Under the pieces are notes generated by a model that saw only the letters and a list, made by a program, of their open reading frames with translations, ran no database searches and was not told where the DNA came from. Shown here one piece after another: positions 1-12,279 of a stretch of 64,000 bases of DNA. Source of the DNA: Neckera pumila (Eukaryota; Streptophyta; Bryopsida; Hypnales; Neckeraceae); contig OZ018416.1 of assembly GCA_963969595.1 (NCBI GenBank), forward strand, positions 2,992,065-3,056,064. The letters are read 5' to 3'. How positions within the stretch are numbered: the stretch's first letter is position 1; every line of letters starts with the position of its first letter. The position numbers and the translations under genes were made by a program.

Positions 1-1411
1 TTTTCCCATGTATAGAGTTAGAGTTTAGAAGGATTTTGTATTTTTTTAGAATTTTATTTCTCAAAACATAATTACTGTGAAATTTTTAGTTGAAGATTCT
101 ATTTGACACATTCTTGTCATATAGACTTCCCTAATTCAGACCATAGGTTTGTTGCAAAATCAACCAAGATTACAGCCAATCGCATTGCGCCACAATTGCT
201 TTGAAAATTGTGCTACAATTAATTTCATGTTTTCAAATTGTTGATTGGAAAGAGTGTAGCCTATATTGCGGGAATGGGTCCCTGGTCGGAAATGGGTCGG
301 CTCTCTTATGGCATGTGTTGTTGCAACCACAATGACAATGAGCCCAATGTCCACAAGAGAGTGATAAAATAAATTATAATCTTCCAGACCAACGTTCACA
401 GAAGTGGCTAAATTTCACTCCATTGCTACTAAATATTTTCAGTAGCTAAAAGTATATAGAAAAAAATCCTTTAAAAAAATAACAATTTAGCCAAGATTGC
501 AGCAACCAATAGAATTTGATAGCAAACTTGTTACTTCCTCCACATTGAAATTAGCATCTGTTTAGTTAGTTTTGGGTTACACTACTCCCAATCATTCTTT
601 ACAACTTGTAAAATCCTAATTCTAATTTTTTTTAATGCCACTCATTCTCAAGGTAGCCAAAGTTGATGCCCTGTTTGCCTTGAAGGTAGCATATTGCACT
701 AAATTCCCTAAACTAGGTAGCATAGTGCACTAAATTTCATAAACTAGTTCTGAGATCACTCCAGACAGAAAGAAAGTGGAAGCTATCTTTCAAATATTTG
801 TTAACAAAATCAATAGCAGGCAAATGGAATTATCATTGGATTTTCGGAGATATTGTGAATGAATCCATTGCAATCTCAGTCTCAGCATAGCTTTAATACT
901 CAAAGGTCAGGCAAAAACTCACATCTATTGCAATCAAGATCCTTTATGATTGCAAATAATCAACCATTGAGCAAAAACTCAAAGATAACCATTCAAGGCT
1001 ACCTAGTCCTATCAATGCAAACTTGAGGTCATCGGATTGTCTACTGTTCTGGTAAGCCCAACCAAAACCAAAACCAAAACTTGAGCAAGCGGACACAAAA
1101 TGTAGCAAATCTACAGAGCTGGCGATAGTGAAACAGTTGTGATTTTGTACCTTCTTCCTCGAATGCTGAAAACCGCGAATCTCGACATTCATCAGGAAAT
1201 GGCATGGCAATCTTCTAGTCAGAGAGATTAAGGTGATGTTCAAGGTTGCCATGCACTAGCTTGAATTGAGCCGAGGGAATCCTGTAGTCAACTGCATTAG
1301 AGACAAATCATTCTAGACCTACCTTCATCTCAGAGCAAGCAATTAGAATGGCCGAACTATCTGATACCAATTTGACCAGCAAGCATGGTCAATACCAAAA
1401 CAGAGAAAAAG
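1..1411. other. AT-rich intergenic DNA, no gene recognised
   Basis: I see no coding frame longer than about 100 codons with a recognisable motif, no splice-bounded exon series and no RNA gene. The sequence is AT-rich with scattered short direct repeats of the phrase 'aggtagcatantgcactaaat' type near 685-740. It ends at the hAT-like terminus that begins at 1412. Confidence 0.6.
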
Positions 1412-1740
1412 CAGGGTTGTCATACTGGGCGGATGTCCAGTTTGCCCGTTCGTCCGATTTTCCCGTCTGGCAGAGGTCCCGCCCGTCTGATGTAGTCAAC
1501 ACATAGTTGACTTTCTCATAAGCCAAAAAATAGCCACGTGGCTGCCCTGTTGTCGCCATCTGGCTGCCAGGCAAGACATCGGGCGCGGACGTTAGCGGCC
1601 GAGCGCAGACGGAAGTGGAAGGTGCGCAGACCGCAGCGTCAAGGCGCGGACGTCAGCGGCCAGGCGCAGACGGAAGTGGTAGGGGCGTGAATGTGAAACA
1701 GGGCGTGGACGAAAGAAGTTGGGGCGCGGACGGATTCAGT
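1412..1740 (+). mobile_element. hAT-type transposon end with GC-rich subterminal repeats
   Basis: The segment begins with CAGGGTTGTCATA, a typical hAT-superfamily terminus. It is inverted-repeat partner to the end finishing at 16644 (13 identical terminal bases, then a near match). Inward lie strikingly GC-rich repeats of GCGCGGACGTNAGCGGCC, one near 1583 and one near 1644 (61 bp apart), plus several CCCGTCTG/CGTCCG words, in an otherwise AT-rich region. Related GC-rich words precede the hAT transposase at 11840-12010. The 8 bp outside this end (agaaaaag) do not match the 8 bp outside the 16644 end (aatctaac), so pairing of the two ends is not proven. Confidence 0.6.
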
Positions 1741-2886
1741 AAAGTCAAGATTGCAATGGTTATCCTTGCACAAAATCTTGAATAGAAAAATCGTAACCAT
1801 TTGTTTTGAAGGTTGGATTTTGATGCTAAAAGTAGACTTCAAGAAGAACCTTTCAAAAATATAAACTACTAGAAGTAGAAACTTGGTTCGGATTTATTTA
1901 ACCCCTAATAAAGGACCAAGGCATTTTTTCCATCAGGAGACACTCAAAACTGCCATTTCTATTGCAAAGCCAAGAAAACTTTAGAAATATTTTTTTTTAT
2001 GCATATCTAACCAAAAAATCTTATACTAGACTAGTACAGGAATGTGCAGAAAAAATTTCAAAAACTTTTGCCACGTAGATTGCAAGATTTTTGCATTCAA
2101 AGTGGAAACAACAATTTTTTTGGCACCTTGTTCAAGTAAATCTTTTGGCTTTGAATCTTCTTAATTTAAAATTATTGCACTAAAGATCATATTCTCCTAA
2201 CATTTTATATTGAATAGTCAAGTTGAGAATCTAGGGAAGAAAATTTTATTAAAAAAACATTTAATTTTCACACATTAAAAATTGTTAAGCAACAGTACGG
2301 TCAAGATTCAAAGGAATACTATACTGTTAATAGGTTCAAGAGGTAATTGGAACACAATAATTCCAATGGTCGGATGGTTCTAACATACAAACTAAACCCT
2401 ATCTTACAATTTCTTTTGGAAAATTTTAAAAATTGCATTCTAAAATGAGTTTTATAGCTTATTTTTTCAAAAAGATGCTTAGATTGCTAGAAGAACTATG
2501 ATTGTCTATAACTTTCTCATAAGTAGTCCAAATAGAATGAATCAAAGCTTCAAATGTAGACAAAAATATAATCTTGTAGGGGATAATAATTGTAAAATCT
2601 ATTTTGACTCTTTGTGATTTTTTTTGGCTCCCCGCCAAACTCTGATTTTGCTTACTATACTAAAAACTTTTGCTTCTGAGCCATGATTGAAAAAAATATT
2701 TTACATCCACAAAGCTCTCACACAATTGACAACCTCAAAAAATCCCAAAAACTTTCACTAAAAGTTAAAGCTATAGGAACTTGTCCAGACCCAATTTGTC
2801 CCCCAAGGGAATAGACGGTCCTTTAGATGTTAACTTCACAATATTGTCGATACCCTATTTTGGTGTCTTGGGCATTTAGGGGTTAA
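1736..2886 (+). mobile_element. Partial copy of TTAA element subfamily B, interrupted by subfamily A
   Basis: From about 1736 (AAGTCAAGATTGCAATGG) to 1897 and again from 2834 to 2886 the sequence matches the right half of the complete element at 59239-59883, including its terminus GGGCATTTAGGGGTTAA. The match is split by the 936-bp subfamily A element at 1898-2833. The left half is missing; the copy abuts the GC-rich hAT end. Confidence 0.7.
1898..2833 (-). mobile_element. TTAA-inserting MITE, subfamily A (nested)
   Basis: The element is bounded by TTAA on both sides, with inverted ends TTAACCCCTAAtaAAGGACC and GGTCCTTTAGATGTTAA. It is the reverse-complement relative of the element at 22833-23764; for example both contain TCCCCCAAGGG / CCCTTGGGGGA next to CAATTTG. 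It sits inside a subfamily B element, and the uninterrupted B sequence at 59820-59833 (TTTATTTAACTTCAAAG) shows a single TTAA where this insertion has two. No open reading frame is present, so it is non-autonomous. Confidence 0.8.
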
Positions 2887-3448
2887 TGTCATTTTTGGCA
2901 TCACCAAAAAACTTTCAATTAGGGCCTCTATGTGCTTTCTAGTGTGATATTGCACCATAATAAGATAATATTGGTAAAAAGTTGCAAAAGATTCTGAATA
3001 CTTTTTTCTCTAGAAAACTTGAATTAAGAAACTTCTTGGTTAAAATCGCCAAACAATGAATTAAAATACAATCATTGATGTGATATGTGCTAATGTAATA
3101 TTGTCTATCCAATATGTAGATGAATGTTGAAATTTAAAGCACCACTAGAACATATTATATTGCAACTTTGGCACTTCATTCAAAATGAAAAACAAATATT
3201 CTCAATGAGTACCTAAGTTGTTATGTAAGTTTGGTTCTAAAATGTAAAAAGGTTGGGTTTCTACTTTCCACTTTCCAATTGAATTTTGTGTCTATAAATT
3301 AAATTAATTTATAAACCATTGGTTCTAAACTTCTAATAAAAAAAAAAATTGAAAGAATGCATAGTTAAACTGTGGAAATACTTGAACAAGTGCACAACAC
3401 CACATAAGTTGTTTCTATTAAGTTGAACTTTTCAGAATTTTATGGAGC

Positions 3449-4377
3449 TTAAACCCTAAACGTCCAAGCTACATTTTTTGGCAACATAGCAATTTTGGAC
3501 AACTCACTACTAATGGACTTTTTTTGTTTTCTTTTGAAATTTTCACACAACATGTGCTTCAAGAGTAGCTTCAAGGTCCAATCATTTCCAGAACTTTTGA
3601 CCACGCGGTTAAGAAGTTATTATATGATGTGTCATTTTCAATATACCATGGTAGCTCTAAAAAATTCTGAAGAATCATTTTTTTTAAAAAGTTAAAATCT
3701 GAAATCTGTTCTTTACACTTATGTATATGTGGGAAGCTTTGAATCATTTCCTTTTTATTTATGAGATGAAAGTTATGAGCAATTTTAGCTTGCGGGTAGT
3801 TACGGATAAACTCCTAAAACAAACTCTAGAGTCCTTAATTGAATTCTATTATCACAGCTTCTGGGAAAAAGAAAAGAAATGAATGTAAATTGTGTATTCC
3901 AACATTACAACTACTGTAATTTTCATTTTGCAATTCTATAAAAAAATCATTAACAAATTAATACTTTGAATCATTCTTACTTCTTCCTATTTACAAAGTT
4001 TTTCCTATATGTTGTACAATTCCAAATGATTTGAAATTTTATGAATATGTACCAAACTTATGTTGAAGAGTTGACCTAAAGAGTAACCACCATTTAGGAA
4101 TTTTGTAGGCACAAATGTGACCTTCTTAAGTGTAGCCAACTAAATTTTTGCATGGGCAAAAGAGGGTTTTCATGAATTCAATTGCTAATATCTTGCAATC
4201 TACACGGTAGAAATTTCTGAAATTCTTCCCACATCTTCTCAAACAAATGTATTAGAAGATCCTACGGTTACATGCATCTGAAATGTTTTTTTTCCTAAAA
4301 AGTTTGTGCTTGTACTAAAAATGGCAATTTTGGGGAGTTTAGGGTGAAAACATAGTCTAATACATATAGGGGTTTAA
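3449..4377 (+). mobile_element. TTAA-inserting MITE, subfamily D, near full length
   Basis: About 929 bp bounded by TTAA, with inverted ends TTAAACCCTAAACGTCC and ...TATAGGGGTTTAA. The body aligns with the copies at 47908, 62503-63433 (inverted) and 63430 onward: all contain 'gcaatttt ggncaactcact' near the left end and 'aagctttgaatnattcc' in the middle. No coding capacity is visible. Ends are slightly diverged compared with the 62503 copy. Confidence 0.7.
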
Positions 4378-4891
4378 CTAACAAAAGATCAACCCAAGAA
4401 AACCTTTCTATTTAAAAAAAAAAGCTTGAAATAACTTCATAAATCAATTACATATTCTCTAAAAAAGTCAATCAATCTTTAACACAATGTTGAAATATAA
4501 AAATTAAGTATTCTTAACGATATTCAATGCACTTTATTTCTTTTAATTTAATGGTAAATGTTTTCATTTTTTTAATGATATTTTCTAATTAAAATGCCAA
4601 AGACATTTACCACATGCCCATGCCCTTTTCCATTCAAAAATGCTTGCTTCCTACACATTCATCAATGATCAATTCACACAAGACACAAGTGATCCAATTG
4701 CACTGAGGGAAGAAAAAACAAATTACGTATACGAGGGTTTTGACTATTGTATACATTTATGGTTTTATATATGAGATGTTTGGCAATTGCAAAGTACACA
4801 TGCTCCTCTCTAAGGATGACTTACCTTCTACATAACCACCACATGCTAAACTTCAAAAAAAAAAAAAAAATACTATGTACAAAAACAACAA
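4378..4891. other. AT-rich spacer, no feature
   Basis: AT-rich DNA with an 18-A run near 4853. I see no supported gene or repeat boundary here. Confidence 0.5.
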
Positions 4892-6443
4892 TCAGGCATA
4901 GTCTAGCAATGGGGGGCCTTCTTCAAGGTATCTAGAACATCTGGCACAGACGCCTTTTTGTGCACATCTTCTTTTTGGAGGCTTTCCAATTTTCAACATC
5001 AAAATTTTATATTGCTCCGGGTTTTGGTCACAAAAAACTTTGGATCCCATTCTTCTTTCCGAATTTGACTCGCTATCCATCCCGTCGCATATGCAGCAGC
5101 AGCCATGGAGTACAAGTGTGTTTGTTGCATGACCTGAAGCGAGTTTGTTGAGCCTTCCTCTCCATATATGTAGAACAATTCTGGGGCTGCAAACTTTCGT
5201 CCATTTTTTTCCTTTTGAAGGGTCTCTATGGTGCGATAATCATACCTTGATGGCTCATTTTCTACAACTCGGCCAGAAAGCCCCCAATCGCAAATTCCGA
5301 TGTACACCGTATTAACTTCCCAATGATCAAAATGGAGCAAAACATTGGATGGAGATATGTCGTTGTGTATATACCGTGCACCGTGACACTTCCCCACAAT
5401 AACAAGCAACGATAGTGCCAAGTTCACTCGATTTCTGCAATAAGTTGCCACCCATCCAAGTTATTCTTTTGTCAAGCTGGTATCTTGCTGATGCACAATC
5501 TCATCCATTTCTACTGATTCGCTCACTTTTGAGTTGTAATTGGACAAGAAAGAAATTAGAGACCCTCCATTCCACCAGAGCGTATAGCCTTCCATTGTTT
5601 TAGGATGCAGGTATGCAAGTCAAATGATGTTAGGATGCTTCACCGGACACCCCGTCCGCCTCATTTATGATTGCTTGGCGCTTCTCCTTTTTGTTTAGGG
5701 TTTTCAAAATCTTTCTAACAAAAAAAATCCAAATAGGAATATTCTTCACTTTTGTAAGCATCATCTTCTTGACGGTCCCATATGCACCAATTGCTTTCTG
5801 TTCTGGCATGGCAATCACTTTCAAGCCACTTAAAGGTTCCTCTTACGCAATGAGCTTGTATCTCGTCTTTGATTGTCGCTTTCCACGGTGACCGTTTTTT
5901 TTTGTGCGAATTAAAATATTGCTGAGCAAACTTCTGGATCATGGTCAATTTGGTAACTAACTCTTTGTCTTCCATGTCCCAGTCACTACGATCTTCTTTC
6001 TTACGTGTATGATAACACCAACTTGTTACAATATGGTGGTCAACGCAATCACTTGTTTATCAAGCTAGTCTGAATGCAACTAGTAATCTGAGAAATTGTT
6101 GAAATTGTTGAAGTTCTTCAAACTTCAACTCCAGCTCCTTTCACAGGTCGAGAGTGAATTTATGGTATCCTTCTTCGTTCATTGCCAAAGACTCCCTCAT
6201 CAACATTTTTGAAGATCGTCGAGTGTAAAACACAACAGCTATTGCTCTACTTTCGACCACATATTTGTTTGGGGGCATATGGGGATTTGGTGGGTTCTTG
6301 CGTTTCTTTTGGGCTGATGACAAAGGATTTGATGAACTCAAGGCTACTGACGTGTTTGTAGACGGAAGTATGGTCTCAGTAACATCATCCAAGTCTACAA
6401 AAGCCGAACATTTCCCCGAGGACCTACTCCCTTCTCCTGCCAT
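4892..6443 (-). pseudogene. Decayed protein kinase-like gene
   Basis: The sequence starts at the ATG at 6443 (MAGEGSRSSGK...) with a Ser-rich N-terminal region. In-frame stops follow at about 6140 and 6055, then a recognisable kinase domain. N-lobe: glycine loop GAYGTVKK and VRKILKT with a candidate lysine. KHPNII is reached only after a one-base frameshift near 5645; a TGA directly after it and a TAA before LGWVATYCRN follow. C-lobe: catalytic loop YIHNDISPSNVLL (HRD has become HND, Asp and Asn kept), CDWGLSGR in place of DFG, APELF for APE. A further frameshift near 5020 is needed to continue towards 4892. The domains are those of a Ser/Thr-type kinase fold; no specific family could be assigned. 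It is divergent from the RING pseudogene starting at 6832 and shares a 390-bp GC-rich intergenic region with it. With two frameshifts and at least four stops it cannot make a full protein. Confidence 0.8.
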
Positions 6444-6831
6444 GATAAAAGAAACTTCTGGAACGAGTTGTTGTTTCAATCTCCAAACACGCAATTTTAA
6501 AACAAAAAACAAAAAACCAAGTTTGGTATGTGGGCCAAGTCCTACCGCCCACCAAACTCATTCGCATAGGCCACAAGGAACTAGCACGTGAGGCATAGGA
6601 CGGAGACTTGGCAAGGAAATGAGGAGAATGAACGCCCTTAAGTAGTCCCCGCCCTGGCACGATGACGTCCCCACCCCGACGTATCCCAGTGACCACTATA
6701 TAAGCCGTCCCCGCCTTCATTCATACCCGCCCTGCATTTCCCAACTCTTCCACCTCTTCATTGAGCTGGTTGTGGGCGTGTGTAGGGTCTTTTTTTATTT
6801 ATACGAGGAGCTTTTCCAATTTTTCCGGGGG
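6444..6831. promoter_or_regulatory. GC-rich bidirectional promoter region with TATA box
   Basis: This is the interval between the divergent kinase and RING pseudogenes. It contains repeated CCCGCCC-type words, ATGACGTCCCCACCCCG and a clear plus-strand TATATAA at 6697-6703, about 130 bp upstream of the RING gene ATG at 6832. The layout resembles the region upstream of the hAT transposase (GATGTCCCCGCCCC followed by TATAAG at 12024). I did not find an equally clear TATA box for the minus-strand kinase. Confidence 0.55.
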
Positions 6832-9106
6832 ATGGAGACACCGGCAAGAACGTCAAAGGAACAGCGAGATAAGGACCGACTACAACCATGAAACAAACAT
6901 CGCAAGAGGTGGCATGTTCTACAAAATCCTGAAAAATTAGCCTTCAAAGGTTGGGAGGAAGTACCTGAGCCATGGGATTTTGAGCATTGTATGAATTACA
7001 TAGAGTGGTGCCACATCGACAAGGTCTTCCCAGAAGAACGACACAACCATCACCGACGTTTTCACAAGGCAGACTTGAAATATTGCATGGATGATGCGTT
7101 CATAAATTGATGCATCGAAGTATATCAAGCGTTGTACGACACCCCCTTCGTCGCTCGGAATGAAGTAAATCTCTTCACTGCACGAGGTGTCTATGCTGAG
7201 GTGAGGTTGAAGAAGAGGGTGGACTGGTCCACCTTGAAGGCTCTAGGGGATAAAATCAAAATCCCTACCATAGCTAATGGATTTATTGCAATAGGGGTGC
7301 AAAGATACCCGCAAGGTGGGTTGGGCAAAATAAAAACAAAAAATGAGCCAACACCCACATATGCAACCCAAGACTCTCATGAGGATACCCACTCCGATGG
7401 GACTCATATTCCAATCACATTGAGCCATAGAGCACAACAACGCGCTAGTAAGAGGAGGACTGCACGATCAGCTAATGAAGTTGTACCTGGTAATGTTGTG
7501 GAGGGACAGTTGCCTGCAAATGACAAACCAACGATAGGAGTTGTTAATGTTATGGCTGCTGCGGAGACAATCCAGAGTTTGAGGATCCAATTGGAAGACA
7601 AAAATGCTCAAATGCATTCTTTATGTGAAGATGGTGATGAGTTGAAGGAAGAAGTCAAAGAAAAGAACAATGTTATTGCTCAACAACAACGTGAGATGGA
7701 GAACCTTCAACGCGCTCTGGAGGCCGCAACAATTACCAATGAAGGTTAGGATCCACTAAGGGAAGCACAAGCTGGTGCACCCATGTCTACTCAGGATGAT
7801 TTGTTGTCCTTTGGCGAATTTCCGGCCACCACAAATATAGCGGTGCTCAATGAAGTTGGGGGCATGGCGGTTGACAACAACCAAGAATTGACCGATGTCC
7901 GTGCAAAAAATGCGAGACTGCAAAGTCAAGTAGATGCGTTAGTGGAGCAATATTATCAATGGAAGTTGGTATGCGTCTTCACTGTTGATAGGACTCGACA
8001 AATGGTGGAATAGTTCAAGAAAATTGACAACAATTATGGAGAACACAATCAAAAGAAGGTTTTTGGTTTGACATCATGGGCTATTGTGGATGATCATTTC
8101 AACATGGATGAAATGGTGACCACCAATCTTGGTGGTGGCCATACAAGCATTGATTGGTCCAAACATGATTGGAATTTCAAAAATGAAATTGGTTATTGCC
8201 ATCAACTATGAGGGCAATCCTTTGTTGTTGTGGCCAAATCCCTTGAGCTTCATGTGTGACGGTACAACGTGTCCTATTTGTTTAAATTTGTTTGGCCCTA
8301 AAGGTGGAATGCACTTAGATACATGCAAACACGTGTACCATCCATTCTGTTTGATCAGCTTGATGATTGTTTGTCGACGGTGCTCACTGTGCAAGGCTCC
8401 TTTCCATAACCGTTTATACGAGTTGTTTGGCTTAGTTCCCTATATGCCACCACATTGGGAGTTCAATGAGGAAAATGCCCCCTTGCATGGATCGAAGTGG
8501 AGAAAAGACTTGGTGTAGAGCTGGAAATTGAAGATGCACTCGTTCGACAAGCAGTCCCTCAGTACCGAATGGGGTTGGGAAAGAGATTCGACTCAAATTG
8601 TTGTGGCGTGCCACCACTTGATTCCAATAAAAGACAAATGCAGTCAAGGACGACGGAATTTTTTCTACCAATGTTTCAATGGACACTGGGACGAGGTAGA
8701 ATAGAAAGTCCAATTTGGACCTCATCCCAGACAATGATTGTGGAACGTTCATGGAAACCGTATCATTGATGACAATGGGGTTCGTATGGTGGACAATGAG
8801 GACATGACCGACCCTGCCGAACTTGTCCAATTTGAGGAATCGGAGTGGAAAGAATATTTCCAAAAGAGCGGGATGGACTATTTGCACGAACAAAACAGCC
8901 TAGCAACATGCCTAGCTCTTGACCAATTCAAGCAATCACAAATTTTGAGGGCCATACTGGAAGAAGACGGACCAGTGAGGAGAACTCGGTCTACGGTTTG
9001 TAGACTTTGTCTAGACTCGAATGAAGACCTCCCCATGCAAACAGGGACACATGACAATGAGGTAGGTCCAAGTGGCACTGCAAACAGCCCGATGAATATT
9101 GACTAA
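6832..9106 (+). pseudogene. Decayed RING-finger / coiled-coil gene
   Basis: A start ATG at 6832 (METPARTSKEQRDK) lies downstream of a TATA box. A continuous but stop-interrupted frame (stops near 6889 and 7108) reads KRWHVLQNPEKL, EEVPEPWDFEHC and VYQALYDTPFVARNEV, an N-terminal region I do not recognise. A hydrophilic coiled-coil-like stretch follows at about 7560-7745 and resumes at 7880-8010 after a TAG at 7747; there is a further TAG near 8011. After a frameshift between 8150 and 8210 comes a RING-type zinc finger: CPICLNLF...DTCKHVYHPFCL...CSLCKAPF (8270-8405). More stops lie at 8516, near 8699 and near 8733, and a last open stretch ends at 9106 (NSPMNID). RING proteins are usually ubiquitin ligases; function here is only inferred and the copy is dead. 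Confidence 0.75.
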
Positions 9107-10793
9107 GTGTAATTTCGAGTGTTGTAGTTAGCAAAGTAAAATGTACTCAAAAGACATAGGCACTTAGCAATATAAAGGCTTCTAGGAGTTTTCCATTTCT
9201 ACTACACATTATAGACATTGATACATGGATATTCAAATGGAGTCATGGTAACCACGTCATGTATTTTTCCAATTTTGTATTACATGACATATATGAAATA
9301 TATATTCATTTTTCGCATTCTTTTGCCCAATATTATATGTGTGATTTTTGTATCTACTCCTTTTGTAGGAATTTCATACATATGAATATATGAAGGTATA
9401 AAGACACTTTTAATTATATTCAATTGTTCTTTCACAAGAACCATTGGTTGTGAATTGACCGCAACATGGATTGGAAATTTGGAATGACATTTTTGATGTG
9501 CCCACTATTCATACTGTATCCCATCTTCTGATTCTTATGCATGTTAAATTTTTGAAGCCAATTGGAGGACTCCCTTACTCTAAAAAAGACCGCTCAACAT
9601 AAGGAAGTGAAATAAATTAGCAATAATCAAGTAAATCAAACATTTTTTAATACTCTTTTATGGCCCGAAGATTGTTTACTTGGATTTGAAACAAAATAAT
9701 TTGAATGCAAACCTCTTTGATAGATGAAATATTTGCTAAATCTTTGATTAGTTGACTAAACATGATGCAAGACTAAAGGTGACTTTATAGTGGCTCTGTG
9801 GCCAGATGGAAAACGGTTGGATTTTCCTTCAAATCAACCTACAATCCGGTAGAAGTTCTTCCATTGAACCTCAAGTAATGCAAAGCCCATGTGCGGATCT
9901 TTAATCCCTAAAGCATTAAACATGCTTTTTTAAGAACATAGCATTTTTGAATTTTCATTTGTATTTAGAATACAAAAAGAATTTTTTTGTCGTTCTTATT
10001 TATTAATTTTCCAAAATAAAAATGAGTTCTGAAACATTTTTTGACTACTACTATTTGTTCTATATCAAAAATGGTAAAAGAAATTTGTTTATGTTTTATT
10101 GGAAAGTGCTACATTCCCTTTTAGACATGAATTCATATACTTATTCCATTTCCCAAATAGAGGAGACATTTATAGAGCTTCTTTAACCTTGGAAGGTCCA
10201 AAGCCTTTTCTCTATCCGAAATCACTAGAAACTACCATTTCTCATTTCTTTGTAGCAAAGAGGGATAAAATTCAGAAATTGTTCTTTTCTCACATCTACT
10301 CATATGATCTTACACCTATCTATTGTGAGAATGTGTGGACAAATTTTCAGAATTTTTGACCATACATGTTTGCATTTAAAGTAGAAAAAATAATTCAGTA
10401 CATTGTGGAACTAGTTTGTTGGACTTTCAACATTTTTAACTTTCAATTCCCCCACTACAAAGTTCTGAGCTTCTAATCTTTAGTATAGACAATTGAGTTT
10501 AGAGTCTAACCAAACAGAAATTTAAATTTTCATTATTAAAAAAATAATTAAATACAACTATAAAAGTAGATACAATATAGAAGGGGAATCTCAAATATTA
10601 ATATCTTTTATATGGAATTAAAATGCACTAATCCAAATAATGAGATTGTTGTAGGAAAAAAAAATTTAACCACATGGAACTTCTTTATTTCTTAAATTTA
10701 AAAAAAATAAAGGGCTAGAGCACAAAAAATTCATTTTTAGCTATAAAAGCAACAAAACAAGATTGTCCATGACCTTTTAAGAAAAAATACAAA
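9107..10793. other. AT-rich DNA with a possible TTAA-element fragment
   Basis: No gene is supported. TTAATCCCTAAAGCAT at about 9901 resembles the left terminus of the TTAA elements, and internal phrases near 10340-10390 resemble subfamily A, but no right end was found. The rest is low-complexity AT-rich sequence. Confidence 0.4.
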
Positions 10794-10794
10794 T

Positions 10795-11460
10795 GGAACT
10801 TGAAACTTCATGGAATCCCAAAAATGGAACTTGAAACTTTATGGAATCCCAAAAATGGAACTTGTAACTTAAAATTAAAAAAAGGAATCCCTTGAAGCTA
10901 CAATTCCTCCAAAACTCCTGTTTGGATATGAATCCAAAAAATAGAACTCGTAACTTGAAATTCAAAAAATAATCCCTTGAAGCTTTTCATTCCCCCAAAA
11001 TTCCTGCTTGGACACAAATCTCCAAATTAGAACTCATTACTTGAAATTTAAAAAATAATCACTTGAAGCTTTTTATTCCTCCAAAATTCCCGCTTGGACG
11101 TGGATCCAAAAAATAGAACTCATAACTTGAAATAAAAAAATAATCCCTTGAAGCTTTTCATTCCTCCCAAATTCCCGCTTGGACGTGGATCCAAAAAATA
11201 GAACTCGTAATTTGAAATAAAAAAAATAATCCCTTGAAGCTACAACTCCTCCAAAATTCCCGCTTGGACATGGATCCAAAAAATGGAACTTGTAACTTGG
11301 ACTAAAAAGAAAAACCCCTTGAAGCAACAATTCCCCAAAATTCCCTTTTGGACATGAATCCAAAAAATAGAACTTGTAACTCGAAATTAAAAAAACAACA
11401 ACTTGAAGCTACAATTCCCCCCAAAATTCCCTCTTGGACATGAATTTGAAGAAACCAAAA
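10795..11460. repeat. 85-bp tandem minisatellite, about seven units
   Basis: CTTGAAGC recurs at 10891, 10976, 11062, 11147, 11233, 11318 and 11402, a period of 84-86 bp. Each unit carries ATTCCYCCAAAATTCCC, GCTTGGACRTGGATCC and AAAAAATAGAACTCGTAACT. The 5' edge (10795-10855) has two copies of a shorter 31-bp repeat (ATGGAACTTGAAACTT...ATGGAATCCC). It lies just upstream of the hAT transposase promoter. Confidence 0.85.
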
Positions 11461-11839
11461 TTATACAAACAAAGCCTTTACAAAAAATAACCATTTGGTC
11501 TAGTGGAGGGAAAATATGAACATCAAAGATCTTTGTGGCCAAAGTTTTCATCATTCAATATGTTCCAAAAAATGATGTTTTTAAGGTTTTTTATTCCATT
11601 TTTTGGGTTTGGACTAGTTCCCAAGTGTTTGAGGAAGTAAAGAGTGAGAAGTTCCGCCACAAGAAGAGGCACATGATGTTCGGGGAAGTCTCTTGCAAAT
11701 CCTAGTTGGTTGAGCTCTTAATCATCCCATTTGACTTTATTGTATTGTGGATACTCTTGGAACTTCAAATAAGAGCTAGCTGCAATTAATGGTTCCCCTT
11801 CTCCACCCAAAACCGCAATTCCATACCAAGTGCATTTGA

Positions 11840-12060
11840 AAGTGCCCGCCCTGGCCTTCTGTCTGCGCTTGACTTAGACGTCCGTGCCTAACGTCCGTGC
11901 CCGCCCTTGATGTCAATGCCTTTTAGCTGCTCCCTGACGTTAGCGCCTTGACATGATGTCCACGCCTTGGTGTGCGCTGTGAAGTTCCTCCGGTGATGTC
12001 CCCGCCCCATCCTACCCTAAAAATATAAGCAGCAGGTAGGGCTTGCATTCCCCACATTTG
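11840..12060 (+). promoter_or_regulatory. GC-rich promoter of hAT transposase, TATA box at 12024
   Basis: GC-rich words (CCCGCCCTGG, GACGTCCGTGCC, ACGTCCGTGCCCGCCC, GATGTCCCCGCCCC) precede AAAATATAAGCAGCAGG, whose TATAAG is at 12024-12029. The transposase coding region begins some 250 bp downstream. The repeats resemble the subterminal region at 1412-1740 in reverse complement and the promoter at 6600-6710. Confidence 0.5.
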
Positions 12061-12279
12061 TCACTTTGGCCTCTGTATCTTGGACTTCAATTCGTTTTGA
12101 GCTCCTTGTGAGTCTGTGTGGGTGGCAAATGGCCCTTGTTTGTTGCTGAGGTGATGTCAAAATCAGTTCAAGTGGTAGACTAGCGCTTACTATTGTTACT
12201 GGCACTCTATCCCAAAGATTACCAAATTTTTATCTACCGAAAAAGAAGGAAGAAGTGTTTGCAGTCATCCGTGAATGCA

